A DNA stretch of 64,000 nt. It comes from JAJFIE01 sp964344255. GTDB taxonomy: Bacteria; Pseudomonadota; Alphaproteobacteria; Rhodospirillales; Casp-alpha2. Made by a program: the position numbers and the translations under genes. The stretch lies in contig CAYFMQ010000008.1 of NCBI GenBank assembly GCA_964344255.1, positions 1-64,000 of the forward strand, given 5' to 3'. The notes under the pieces were generated by a model. That model was not told where the DNA came from. It saw only the letters and a program-made list of their open reading frames with translations, and ran no database searches. Below, piece by piece: positions 16,736-25,579 of this stretch; position 1 is the stretch's first letter, and every line of letters starts with the position of its first letter.

Positions 16736-17749
16736 TCAGAGCAGGGAACCGACCTTCTTCGCCAGTTCCATCATCCGGTTCACGTATCCCCATTCGTTAT
16801 CATACCAGGCGTAGACCTTAACATGACGGCCATCGACGACCATGGTCGAAGGGCCGTCGATAATGCAGGATCGTGGATCGTTCGTGTAGTCGGTGGAAAC
16901 GAGCGGACGCGCCTCGAAACCGAGGATGCCGTTCAGGGAGCCGTCGGCTTCCTGTTTGAAAAGGGTATTGATTTCCTGCTCGTCGGTGTCGCGAGCAACT
17001 TCGAAAACGCAATCGGTGAGTGAGGCATTGAGCAAAGGCACGCGAATGGCGTGGCCGTTCAGTTTGCCTTCCAATTCGGGAAAGATGTCGCCGATGGTTC
17101 GCGCCGAACCGGTCGTGGTCGGGATTAGGCTGTTGAGTCCGGAACGGGCGCGTCGCAGGTCGTTGTGCGGCGCATCGACCATGACCTGGGTGTTGGTGAC
17201 GTCGTGAATCGTGGTGATGGAGCCGCGGACGATGCCGATCCCTTCATGGATTACCTTGACGACAGGCGCCAGACAGTTGGTAGTGCAGGACGCCGCCGTC
17301 AGCAGGTGATGCTCCTCCGGTTTGTATAGATCGTCATTCACGCCCATGACGATGTTAAGGGCGTCTTCGTGTTTGACCGGGGCGGCGACGATCACCTTCT
17401 TGACACCCTGTTCGTAATATCCGCGCAAGGTATCGGGTGTCCTGAATTTTCCGGTGGCCTCGATCATCACGTCGCATCCCAGTTCGCCCCAGGGAACGTC
17501 GCCGGGTTTGGAGGCGTCGCTAAAACCGATGGTTTTTCCTTCAATGGAAAACGCGTCATCGGTTTTCTGTTTGATCCTCCTGTTCCAACGGCCATGAACG
17601 GTATCGAATTCCAACAGGTGGGCTGCGCACTCGACGCCGCCCTTGATTTCGTTGACATGGATGACGTCGATTTCCGGCCAGTCCCAGCAGGCTCTCAGCG
17701 CCAGGCGGCCCATGCGGCCAAATCCGTTAATTCCTATCTTTACAGGCAT
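16736..17749 (-). CDS. ArsJ-associated glyceraldehyde-3-phosphate dehydrogenase
   Basis: This 337-residue GAPDH begins MPVKIGINGFGRMGRLAL (NAD-binding). It has the catalytic motif AASCTTNCLAPV with Cys155, and the C-terminal WYDNEWGYVNRM. Next to arsJ it should make 1-arseno-3-phosphoglycerate from arsenate for export, rather than serve central glycolysis. The start is ATG 17749, with GAGAGAAAG just upstream; the longer reading (17779) adds ten residues not found in the family. It is divergent from the creatinase gene across 214 bp. Confidence 0.93.
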   Translation of the reverse strand: MPVKIGINGFGRMGRLALRACWDWPEIDVIHVNEIKGGVECAAHLLEFDTVHGRWNRRIKQKTDDAFSIEGKTIGFSDASKPGDVPWGELGCDVMIEATGKFRTPDTLRGYYEQGVKKVIVAAPVKHEDALNIVMGVNDDLYKPEEHHLLTAASCTTNCLAPVVKVIHEGIGIVRGSITTIHDVTNTQVMVDAPHNDLRRARSGLNSLIPTTTGSARTIGDIFPELEGKLNGHAIRVPLLNASLTDCVFEVARDTDEQEINTLFKQEADGSLNGILGFEARPLVSTDYTNDPRSCIIDGPSTMVVDGRHVKVYAWYDNEWGYVNRMMELAKKVGSLL

Positions 17750-17832
17750 CTTTCTCTCTCGTTTCTTTAAGCCCCGCATTTATGGAGCAGGCTGCCTTGA
17801 ACCGCAATCACCGGCAACCAATGTCATAAAAA

Positions 17833-17844
17833 CTTCATTTGAAG
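17833..17844. promoter_or_regulatory. palindrome in the GAPDH/creatinase divergent promoter region
   Basis: CTTCATTTGAAG is a perfect inverted repeat with a TT spacer, 84 bp upstream of the GAPDH start. Its TTCA...TGAA form is reminiscent of small ArsR/SmtB-type operators, which would suit arsenate induction. A short palindrome can occur by chance, so this is tentative. Confidence 0.3.
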
Positions 17845-17963
17845 AATTTAAGCGGAAAAGCGGTGTCCCAAATGCAGTTGATTTATGGCCGAAATTGTCA
17901 TGTTATCCGGAATCTTTTACGCCATAGTTTCCGTCAGTCGATGAATCAGGGGAGTATTCGAGT

Positions 17964-19190
17964 ATGAGCAGTGAAATGGCCAAGGAAATGGATCGCCTTG
18001 TTAAATGGCACAATGGCGAAAAGGAATATTCGCCCTTTTCCGATGCGGAAATGAACCGCCGCCAGAACGCCGTGCGCGGATGGATGTCGGAAAACAGCGT
18101 GGATGCCTGCCTGTTCACGTCGTACCACTGCATCAATTACTATTCCGGGTTCCTGTACTGCTATTTCGGGCGCAAGTACGGCTTCGTCATCGACCACGAC
18201 AAGGCGACCTCTGTTTCCGCTGGCATCGACGGCGGCCAGCCGTGGCGCCGGACCTTCGGCGACAACATCACCTATACGGACTGGCGCAAGGATAATTTCT
18301 TCTTCGCCGTCCAGGGCCTGACCGAGGGTGTGAAGCGGCTGGGTATCGAATTCGACCATGTCAGCCTGGATTACAAGCGCCAGCTTGAAGAAGCGCTGCC
18401 CGGCGTTGAGTTCGTCGATGTGGGGCAGCCTTCCATGTGGATGCGCTCCATCAAGTCCGACGAGGAAATCAAGCTGATCAAGGAAGGCGCGCGCACAGCG
18501 GATATCGGTGGTGCGGCCTGTGCGGCAGCGATCGGCGCCGGCGTTCCGGAACATGAGGTTGCCATTGCGTCGACCAGCGCCATGTTGCGCGAGATCGGCT
18601 CCAACCATCCTTACGTGGAACTGATGGATACCTGGACCTGGTTCCAGTCCGGCATCAACACGGACGGCGCGCACAATCCTGTCACCAACCGCAAGATCGA
18701 GTCGGGTGATATCCTCTCCCTCAACTGCTTCCCTATGATCTTCGGCTACTATACGGCGCTGGAACGCACGCTGTTCTGTGACTCCGTCGACGATGCATCC
18801 CTCGATCTTTGGCAAAAGAACGTTGCCGTGCACGAACGGGGACTGGAGTTGATCAAGCCGGGGGCCAAATGTTCGGAAATTGCCGCCGAGTTGAACGAGA
18901 TGTATCGGGAATGGGACCTGTTGCAGTACCGCTCCTTTGGATACGGACATTCCTTCGGCGTGCTGTGTCATTACTATGGACGCGAGGCGGGTGTCGAACT
19001 GCGCGAAGACATCGAAACCGTGCTGGAGCCCAACATGGTTGTTTCCATGGAGCCCATGATCATGCTGCCCGAGAACCTGCCGGGCGCGGGTGGTTACCGG
19101 GAGCACGATATCCTCGTGGTCACGGAGGACGGGGCGGAAAACATCACCGGCTTCCCCTACGGGCCGGAATACAACGTTATCAGGAATTGA
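17964..19190 (+). CDS. creatinase (creatine amidinohydrolase)
   Basis: The 408-residue pita-bread-fold M24 protein hydrolyses creatine to sarcosine and urea. It follows Pseudomonas creatinase closely through its length: FTSYHCINYYSGFLYCYFGR, IDGGQPWRRTFGDNI, DTWTWFQSGINTDGAHNPV (the active-site His is residue 237), SLNCFPMIFGYYTALERT and MEPMIMLPENLPGAGGYR. The metal-ligand set of M24 aminopeptidases is not kept, as expected for creatinase. Sarcosine would feed SoxBDAG 12 kb downstream. GGGGAG about 10 nt upstream supports ATG 17964. An HD oxygenase gene follows after 11 bp. Confidence 0.93.
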   Translation: MSSEMAKEMDRLVKWHNGEKEYSPFSDAEMNRRQNAVRGWMSENSVDACLFTSYHCINYYSGFLYCYFGRKYGFVIDHDKATSVSAGIDGGQPWRRTFGDNITYTDWRKDNFFFAVQGLTEGVKRLGIEFDHVSLDYKRQLEEALPGVEFVDVGQPSMWMRSIKSDEEIKLIKEGARTADIGGAACAAAIGAGVPEHEVAIASTSAMLREIGSNHPYVELMDTWTWFQSGINTDGAHNPVTNRKIESGDILSLNCFPMIFGYYTALERTLFCDSVDDASLDLWQKNVAVHERGLELIKPGAKCSEIAAELNEMYREWDLLQYRSFGYGHSFGVLCHYYGREAGVELREDIETVLEPNMVVSMEPMIMLPENLPGAGGYREHDILVVTEDGAENITGFPYGPEYNVIRN

Positions 19191-19201
19191 GGATATTAAC
19201 G

Positions 19202-19777
19202 GTGCAGGACAGACCCTCCGATATCATTGCTTTCCTCGCCGATATCTTTGAACGCCGTGGTGCAGAAAATTACCTGGGCGAACAGGTCAGCATGGCCGAG
19301 CACATGCTGCAGGGCGCCTGGCTGGCAGAGCAGTCCGGCGCGCCTGATGAACTGGTTGCGGCTATCCTGCTTCATGACATCGGGCATTTTACCGGCGAGT
19401 TCGGCACCTATTCGCCTGACGATACGGAAGATCGCCACCATGAGGACACCGGCGCTGATGTGCTGGAGAAGTTTTTCCCGCCTGTCGTTTCGGCATGCGT
19501 CCGCCTCCATGTGGACGCCAAGCGCTACCTATGCGCCGTCGATCCGATGTACTACAACCAGCTTTCCAAGGCATCCGTTCATTCTCTCTCGCTTCAGGGC
19601 GGGTCCATGAGCAAGGTGGAGATCGAGGAATTTGAATCCAAACCGTTCTACAAGGAAGCTGTCATGGTCCGCCACTGGGATGACGAGGGCAAGGTCGCCG
19701 GCATGGAAACGAAATCATTTTCTGATTACACGGCCATGCTCGAGAAAATGGTCATTTCAGAGGCGAATGACCTGTAA
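19202..19777 (+). CDS. PhnZ/TmpB-like HD-domain oxygenase
   Basis: This 191-residue HD protein matches the mixed-valent diiron oxygenases PhnZ and TmpB that cleave hydroxyphosphonates. Seen in the sequence: Tyr24 and Glu27 (NYLGEQ), His34 (AEHMLQ), His58-Asp59 (LLHDIGHF), His62, His80 (HHEDTGAD), His103 and Lys107 (LHVDAKRYL), LSLQGGSM and Asp160 (VRHWDDEGK). As I recall PhnZ, these are the iron ligands, the Tyr/Glu substrate lid and the phosphonate-binding His/Lys. No PhnY/TmpA partner is present. GTG 19202 starts 11 bp after the creatinase stop, so the two are cotranscribed. The substrate is open. Confidence 0.85.
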   Translation: MQDRPSDIIAFLADIFERRGAENYLGEQVSMAEHMLQGAWLAEQSGAPDELVAAILLHDIGHFTGEFGTYSPDDTEDRHHEDTGADVLEKFFPPVVSACVRLHVDAKRYLCAVDPMYYNQLSKASVHSLSLQGGSMSKVEIEEFESKPFYKEAVMVRHWDDEGKVAGMETKSFSDYTAMLEKMVISEANDL

Positions 19778-19832
19778 TTACTGAATTATCCCTGTCGCAG
19801 TTACCGTGGCGTCGTGTTAGTCTCGGCGGCGT

Positions 19833-21620
19833 ATGACCATGCCTGACCATATCATCGTCTTGCTATTGCTGGCGTGTCTGCTGGGCCTCTTTGTCTGGGG
19901 GCGCTGGCGCTATGACGTCATCGCCTTCGGCGGGCTGATCCTGGCGGTGCTGTTGGGGCTGGTGCCGGTTCAGGGCGCTTTTGCAGGCTTCGGCCATCCC
20001 GCGACCATTACGGTCGCCGTGGTGCTGATCGTCAGTCGGGGCTTGAGCCTGTCGGGAGCCGCGGATTATCTCGCCCAACGGGTGACCGGCGCCATAACCG
20101 GATTACTCAGCCATATCGGCATCCTGTCGGCGATTGCAGCAGGATTGAGCGCCTTTATGAACAATGTGGGAGCCCTGGCGTTGCTGATTCCGGTGACGGT
20201 CGAGTCGTCGGGCCGGGCCAACCACCCGGTCAGCCGTATCCTGATGCCCGTCTCGTTTGCTTCGTTCCTGGGCTGCATGCTGACCCTGATCGGCACACCG
20301 CCCAACATCATTATCGCAACCTTCCGGGGCGACATGGTCGGATCGCCCTTTACCATGTTCGATTTCACCGCTGTTGGCGGCTGTGTTGCTCTGGCGGGCA
20401 TCGCATTCGTGACCTTCATCGGCTGGCGCCTGATTCCGGAGCATCCGGGTACAGATCGCGCACCCGGTGGGGCTTTCGGGATCGAGGAGTATTTGAGCGA
20501 GCTCCGGGTGCCCAAGGACAGTCCGGCCGTGAATCTGAGCGTGGCCGAGATCGAGGACCAGTTCCTCGACGGCATGGAAGTCCTGATCGTCGGCATTATC
20601 CGGCGTGGCAAGGCGACCTCCGCCATCAACCGCCGCAGCATCGTCAAAAGTAGCGACGTGCTGCTGGTGGAGGCTTCCCCCGATGATCTTGATCGGCTTA
20701 TCCAGGCCCTCAAGTTGAAGGTGTCCGGCGCCAAACGAGAAAAGCCGGGCATGCGGGAGCTTGAAAACATGAGCCTGCTGGAAGCGGTCGTCTCGGCGGG
20801 CTCACGCATCGAGGGCCGTACGGTCGAAATGGTGCGATTCAGGCGCTCTCACGATGTGAACCTGTTAGGGGTGTCACGCCAGGGGCGGCCGCACCGGGGT
20901 CGTATCCAGAATTTCCGCTTTCGTGTCGGCGACGTTCTCCTGCTACAGGGCGAAGCCGAACGCCTGCCGGAGATCGCCACGCGGCTGGGCTTGCTGCCCC
21001 TGGCCGAGCGGGGCCTGAAGTTCGGCCGCCGCGGCCACGCCGGCTGGGCCGTCGGCCTGTTTGCTTTGGGAATCATTGCCGCGGCCCTGGGGCTTGCTCC
21101 CATCGCCATAGCCCTCGGCATCGTGGCGCTGGTCATGGTTCTGAGCGGCATCCTTCCTGTCAGGGAAATCTATGAAGGGATCGATTGGCCGGTCATTGTC
21201 CTGCTGGGCGCCCTGATCCCCGTTGGCCAGGCCATGGAAAACACCGGGGCAACCGGGATGATCGCTTCGGGCATGGTGGATGCTTTTTCCGCGTTGCCTG
21301 CGTGGGTCATCCTGTTGGCGATCATGGTTATCACCATGACGCTATCCGATGTGCTGAACAATGCGGCGACCGCCGTGGTCATGGCGCCCATCGCCATGCA
21401 GATCGCCAACTCGCTTGGCGTCAACGGCGACGCCTTCCTGATGGCGGTTGCCGTCGGCGCCAGTTGCGCTTTCCTGACGCCCATCGGTCACCAGAACAAT
21501 GCCCTGATCATGGGGCCGGGTGGTTATCGTTTCAGCGATTACTGGCGCATGGGTCTGCCATTGGAGGTGCTGATCGTCGCCGTATCGGTTCCGGCCATCC
21601 TCGTATTCTGGCCGCTTTGA
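19833..21620 (+). CDS. SLC13/DASS family sodium-coupled anion transporter with TrkA-C domains
   Basis: The 595-residue carrier has the DASS halves: hydrophobic N-part with FMNNVGALALLIPVTV and LTLIGTPPNIII (substrate/sodium hairpin), and C-part with LNNAATAVVMAPIA and TPIGHQNNALIMGPGGY. Between them (about residues 215-390) sit two RCK_C/TrkA-C regulatory domains (IEDQFLDGMEVLIVGIIRRG; GRIQNFRFRVGDVLLL). This layout is common in transporters for sulfate or small dicarboxylates. It lies 55 bp after the HD oxygenase gene on the same strand and may import a substrate for that unit, though it could be independent. Confidence 0.88.
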   Translation: MTMPDHIIVLLLLACLLGLFVWGRWRYDVIAFGGLILAVLLGLVPVQGAFAGFGHPATITVAVVLIVSRGLSLSGAADYLAQRVTGAITGLLSHIGILSAIAAGLSAFMNNVGALALLIPVTVESSGRANHPVSRILMPVSFASFLGCMLTLIGTPPNIIIATFRGDMVGSPFTMFDFTAVGGCVALAGIAFVTFIGWRLIPEHPGTDRAPGGAFGIEEYLSELRVPKDSPAVNLSVAEIEDQFLDGMEVLIVGIIRRGKATSAINRRSIVKSSDVLLVEASPDDLDRLIQALKLKVSGAKREKPGMRELENMSLLEAVVSAGSRIEGRTVEMVRFRRSHDVNLLGVSRQGRPHRGRIQNFRFRVGDVLLLQGEAERLPEIATRLGLLPLAERGLKFGRRGHAGWAVGLFALGIIAAALGLAPIAIALGIVALVMVLSGILPVREIYEGIDWPVIVLLGALIPVGQAMENTGATGMIASGMVDAFSALPAWVILLAIMVITMTLSDVLNNAATAVVMAPIAMQIANSLGVNGDAFLMAVAVGASCAFLTPIGHQNNALIMGPGGYRFSDYWRMGLPLEVLIVAVSVPAILVFWPL

Positions 21621-21633
21621 AAATCGCCAGGGA

Positions 21634-22599
21634 TCAACCGGGGAACAGGTCCGGCGGCATGATGCCGCTGGTGATGGCGTAGAGCAGGGCCGAGACGGAA
21701 AACACCGACAGGAACGTCGTGATCAGGATGCAGGCCGAAGCCCGCTCGATCCAGTAGCCATATTGTTGCGCCAGGACAAAGACGTTGGTGGCGGTCGGCA
21801 GCGCGGCCATCAATATCGCCGTGAATACCCAGATTTCATCGAAATCCCCGGCCAGGCTGAGGAACACGTACATGGCGATGGGGTGGACGATAAGCTTGAC
21901 GGGCACGATAAACGACAGCTCCACCGGTTTCCGCTTCAGCGGGTTCAGCGCCAGGGTAACGCCCATGGCGAACAGCGCGCTGGGCGCGGCGGCCTGCGCC
22001 AGGTAGTCGATCAGCCTTTCGATGGGAACCGGTGGCGTAAACTCGGCCACGGCGGCGGCGACACCCAGAGCCGTGGCGATGATAAAGGGATGGAAGGCGA
22101 TGCTCCGGGCGATACCGGTGATAAGCGGTATCAGGCCTTTATTCTCCTTGCCCGAGACCGCCATCAGGGTCGGGGCCAGGGCGAAATGCATGATGTTTTC
22201 AAAACAGAAAATCAACGCGACGGGAATGGCCGCCTGCTCGCCGAAAGTCAGGATCGCCATGGCCGGAGCCATGTATCCGATGTTGCCGTAGGCGCCGGCC
22301 AGGCCCTGAATGGTGGCTTCCGGGACGATGGCGCGGCGGATGAGGACAGCGATGGCGAACACCAGCAGGAAGATGCCAAAGGTAGTTGCGATGTTGGCGC
22401 CGATGAAGGCCCAGCTCGCCAGTTGCTCGATAGGCGTTTTCGACAACAGCTTGAAGAACAGGGCGGGCAGGGCGAGGTAGATGATAAAGGTGGAAAGCCA
22501 GCCCATGGCTTCTTTCGGCTGGCGGATCAGCTGCGCCGTTATATAGCCAAGCAGGATAAGCCCGAACAGGGGGAGGACGAGGCCGGCGATTTCAGCCAT
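21634..22599 (-). CDS. AEC (auxin efflux carrier) family transporter
   Basis: This 321-residue integral membrane protein has ten hydrophobic helices in two blocks and family features such as LPLFGLILLGYITAQL at the start and PAPSALFAMGVTLAL-like text (AAAPSALFAMGVTLALNP) in the second half. AEC carriers export or import organic acids; no substrate can be read here. It converges with the SLC13 gene (13 bp between stops). The ribosome site before ATG 22599 is weak. Confidence 0.87.
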   Translation of the reverse strand: MAEIAGLVLPLFGLILLGYITAQLIRQPKEAMGWLSTFIIYLALPALFFKLLSKTPIEQLASWAFIGANIATTFGIFLLVFAIAVLIRRAIVPEATIQGLAGAYGNIGYMAPAMAILTFGEQAAIPVALIFCFENIMHFALAPTLMAVSGKENKGLIPLITGIARSIAFHPFIIATALGVAAAVAEFTPPVPIERLIDYLAQAAAPSALFAMGVTLALNPLKRKPVELSFIVPVKLIVHPIAMYVFLSLAGDFDEIWVFTAILMAALPTATNVFVLAQQYGYWIERASACILITTFLSVFSVSALLYAITSGIMPPDLFPG

Positions 22600-22680
22600 A
22601 AGAGAGAAGACCCTGTATTGTTCTGGTCGTAGAGGGAGCCAGACCTACCTTCTGACAAGGCCCGGGTCAATCGGCATCAT

Positions 22681-22917
22681 TTATCTTAACTTATGCAGGT
22701 GTGAGAGTTTCGCTGCGATTTCCGAGCGTTCCTTGGCGATGCGCTTGCGGTTTTTCTTCAGGCGTTTGATCTCGTCGGCAATGCCCCAGTCGCTGCCCGT
22801 GCGTTCCAGTTGGTCGCCGTAACGGCGCAGGTGATGCTCGAACTCAGCGTCGGCTTCTGCCAGTTCCCTGTCCAGTTCTTCAAGACGTCTTATATCTTCT
22901 TTGTTATTGGGTGGCAT
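22681..22917 (-). CDS. small charged coiled-coil protein, unknown function
   Basis: The predicted 78-residue protein (MPPNNKEDIRRLEELDREL...) is almost entirely charged helix, probably a coiled coil, and ends KLSHLHKLR. I do not recognise the family. Its ATG overlaps the end of the upstream DUF302 gene by 14 bp (ATGCCACCCAATAA), so it depends on translational coupling with it. The longer reading from 22992 runs through that gene and is unlikely. Confidence 0.6.
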   Translation of the reverse strand: MPPNNKEDIRRLEELDRELAEADAEFEHHLRRYGDQLERTGSDWGIADEIKRLKKNRKRIAKERSEIAAKLSHLHKLR

Positions 22918-23374
22918 CGGCAACAATTTCGGCAAAGATGACGTCAAGTTCCTTACCCATATCGTCCAGTGCCGGAACTTCATAAGCGCCAAAAACGTGG
23001 CTCGGCAGCCGGTAGGTCAGGGACGCCTTGCCGTCATCACCTTCAGTAACATAAAGCCGGATCGGTGCTTCAATGCCGGCGGCGATGCTGGCGTCCAGCA
23101 TCCGCACCGCGAAATCCGGTCGAAAGACCATCAGCACATGGTTTCCGGCAATAGTCTTGCCGATACTGGCAGCGCCCTTGGTGGCGCTGGCTTGGGCGAC
23201 GAGCCCCATCTTGTTTTTCTTGATCGCCGCTTTCAGGTTTTCCAGCAGATCGCCAAAAGATTGGTTTGTGGTGATTGTCCGGGTGCCGGAATAAGGCGTC
23301 ATGTTTTCCGCATGAACGGACAAGGGCAGGGAAAGAATGAACGCAAGAATGAAGACCGTTAAAGAAAACCGCAT
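22904..23374 (-). CDS. exported DUF302 family protein
   Basis: The ~156-residue protein has a signal peptide (RFSLTVFILAFILSLPLSVHA) and a DUF302 domain: NQSFGDLLENLKAAIKKNKM at the start, a central VLMVFRPDFAVRMLDASIAA, then PIRLYVTEGDDGKASLTYR. DUF302 proteins are small periplasmic proteins of unknown biochemical role, sometimes linked to sulfur or metal stress. ATG 23374 has GGAG 7 nt upstream and gives a proper signal peptide, unlike ATG 23404. Confidence 0.85.
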   Translation of the reverse strand: MRFSLTVFILAFILSLPLSVHAENMTPYSGTRTITTNQSFGDLLENLKAAIKKNKMGLVAQASATKGAASIGKTIAGNHVLMVFRPDFAVRMLDASIAAGIEAPIRLYVTEGDDGKASLTYRLPSHVFGAYEVPALDDMGKELDVIFAEIVADATQ

Positions 23375-23586
23375 GGAACCAGCTCCAGATAAAATCATAA
23401 CCAACGCCCGAAGATTAGCTGTTTCTCATGTGTAACGTCACCCGGAAGGTGTACCTAACCGGCAGTATTCACCTGAATGTGATCGATTTGCCGGTTGATC
23501 AGGCGTAATCCTTGCCGTTGGGCCATATTTCACCCACTATTGGCCGTCTCGACGCATGCTATCCGGTGGGGCGTCTAAAACAGGTA

Positions 23587-24615
23587 ATGGGGGATCGGTT
23601 GGCATTAAATTTCGGCTTTGTCATGCTGCCGCATTTCACGCTGACGGCGTTTTCCACTTTCGTGGATACCCTGCGTCTGGCGGGGGATGAAGGGGACTAT
23701 TCCCGCCCTGTGGACTGCCGCTGGACATTCCTGGCGGAAAGGCCGGAAGGCGTGACGTCCAGTTGCGGCGCGCACATGGCACGCGAAGCGCCTCTGAAAG
23801 ATCCGGGGCGCTTCGATTATATCGTGCTCTGCGGCGGGCTGTTGCACCGGGGCGAAGTGATGACCGATGGTGTGCGGCATTTCCTGCATGAGGCCGACAA
23901 GGCGGGCGTTACCCTGATCGGGCTCTGCACCGGCTCGCTGCTGCTGGCGCGGGCCGGGCTGATGACCGGCAAGCGGTGCTGCATCAGCTGGTTCCATTAC
24001 CGGGAACTGGCCGAAGAACAGCCCGACGTCGTCCCCATCGCCGACCAACTCTTCGTTGTGGACGGCAAGCGAATCACCTGCGCCGGAGGTCTGGCCAGCG
24101 CCGATCTGGCGGCTTGGCTGATCGAAGGCCATTTCGGCCGCGCCCGGGCGCAGAAAAGCCTGCATATCCTGTCATCGGACCAGGCGCGGCTGCCCAGCGA
24201 TCCGCAACCCCATCCGGTGATGGGCAACCCGGCGACCAACGACCGGGTACGCCGCGCGACGCTGCTGATGGAACAGAACCTCGCAACGCCACTCTCCATT
24301 GCCGAGATCGCAAAGCGAGTCAACATTTCACGGCGCCAGCTCGACCGGGTGTTCCGCCAGGAACTGGGCCAGCCGCCGCAGGAGTTCTACCGCAATCTAA
24401 GACTTGAATTCGCCCGTCACCTGCTGACCCACGGCCGGCGCAGCGTCACCGACGTCGCCATGGAATGCGGCTTTGCCGACGCCGCCCATTTCAGCCGCCT
24501 GTTCAAGACGGCCTACGGTCTGCCGCCCAGCCGGGTTCAGCAGCTTGCTCCCGGAGAAGACACCCATCGGGACGACAGCATCAGCCTGCCTGGCGCCGGG
24601 CGAAACCTGCACTGA
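23587..24615 (+). CDS. GlxA-family (DJ-1/PfpI + AraC) transcriptional regulator
   Basis: The 342-residue regulator joins an N-terminal class I glutamine amidotransferase-like domain (FGFVMLPHFTLTAFSTFVD; LIGLCTGSLLLARAGL) to a C-terminal AraC pair of helix-turn-helix motifs (LSIAEIAKRVNISRRQLDRV; VTDVAMECGFADAAHFSRLF). Relatives control betaine, carnitine and arginine catabolism (GbdR, CdhR, ArgR). ATG 23587 is chosen because it starts at the family's usual N-terminus; TTG 23512 would add 25 residues. It precedes two EamA permease genes and may control them or the sarcosine genes. Confidence 0.9.
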   Translation: MGDRLALNFGFVMLPHFTLTAFSTFVDTLRLAGDEGDYSRPVDCRWTFLAERPEGVTSSCGAHMAREAPLKDPGRFDYIVLCGGLLHRGEVMTDGVRHFLHEADKAGVTLIGLCTGSLLLARAGLMTGKRCCISWFHYRELAEEQPDVVPIADQLFVVDGKRITCAGGLASADLAAWLIEGHFGRARAQKSLHILSSDQARLPSDPQPHPVMGNPATNDRVRRATLLMEQNLATPLSIAEIAKRVNISRRQLDRVFRQELGQPPQEFYRNLRLEFARHLLTHGRRSVTDVAMECGFADAAHFSRLFKTAYGLPPSRVQQLAPGEDTHRDDSISLPGAGRNLH

Positions 24616-24633
24616 CGTCCCGGTTTCCTGACC

Positions 24634-25551
24634 ATGGAACTCTGGATACCCATCACCATTGCTGCGGCGTTTCTGCAAAATGTACGCTCTGCGCTGCAGA
24701 AACACCTGCGCGGGCATCTCAGCACCACGGGCGCGACGTTCGTTCGCTTCGGTTACGGCTTTCCCGTCGCCGTTGTTTATGTCGCGTTCCTGCATTACGG
24801 AATGCACGCACCGCTGCCGTTCCTGCATGCGACGTTCTGGGGGTATGCCGTGGTCGGCGGGTTGGCGCAGATCTTCGCCACGTTGTTGCTGGTTTATCTG
24901 TTCGGGCTCAGGAACTTCGCCGTCGGCACCGCCTATTCCAAGACCGAACCGCTGCAGGCCGCCATTTTCGGCGCGGTCATTCTCGGCGATGTCACCAGCA
25001 TGACCGCCACCCTCGCCATCCTGATTGGTCTCGTTGGCGTAATCGTCATATCGACGGCCCATGCGCCCAAGACAGTAGGCGGGCTGGCTGCATCGCTTTT
25101 GGGTCGGAGCGCGTTGATCGGGCTGGCGTCCGCCGCCTGTTTCGGTCTGGCGTCGGTTTGCTACCGGGCGGCATCGCTCTCAATTGCCGGAGATGGATCG
25201 CCCGGGTTCCTCATGCAGGCCGGATTTACGCTGCTTTGTGTGACGGGATTCCAGTCGGTGGCGATGATGCTTTACATGCGTATCCGCGAGCCGGGACAGC
25301 TCAAAGCAACCCTCGGCCAATGGAAAACGGCTTCCATGGTCGGACTTTCGGGCGTTTGCGCATCCATCGGCTGGTTCACGGCCATGACGATCCAGAACGT
25401 CGCCTATGTGCGCGCCCTGGGCCAGATTGAGCTAATCTTTACCTTTGTCGCATCCTATTTCTTTTTCAGGGAGAAAATCACGCGGGCGGAGGTTCTGGGC
25501 GTCATCCTGATTGCGCTCTGTATCGTTATCCTGTTGATGGAGAAGTCATGA
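24634..25551 (+). CDS. EamA family (DMT) transporter
   Basis: The 305-residue protein has ten hydrophobic helices in two EamA repeats (MELWIPITIAAAFLQNVRSA; GLSGVCASIGWFTAMTIQ) and a short polar C-terminus. Drug/metabolite superfamily members mostly export amino acids, nucleobases or similar compounds. It starts 18 bp after the GlxA-type regulator gene, so it is a likely target. The substrate is unknown. Confidence 0.88.
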   Translation: MELWIPITIAAAFLQNVRSALQKHLRGHLSTTGATFVRFGYGFPVAVVYVAFLHYGMHAPLPFLHATFWGYAVVGGLAQIFATLLLVYLFGLRNFAVGTAYSKTEPLQAAIFGAVILGDVTSMTATLAILIGLVGVIVISTAHAPKTVGGLAASLLGRSALIGLASAACFGLASVCYRAASLSIAGDGSPGFLMQAGFTLLCVTGFQSVAMMLYMRIREPGQLKATLGQWKTASMVGLSGVCASIGWFTAMTIQNVAYVRALGQIELIFTFVASYFFFREKITRAEVLGVILIALCIVILLMEKS

Positions 25552-25579
25552 AATATAAGCCACGTCATAAGGGGGATTC

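Noticed and set aside
17964..19190. DddP (DMSP lyase) for the M24-family gene
   Set aside because: The sequence follows creatinase closely, including the GINTDGAHNPV active-site region, unlike DddP.
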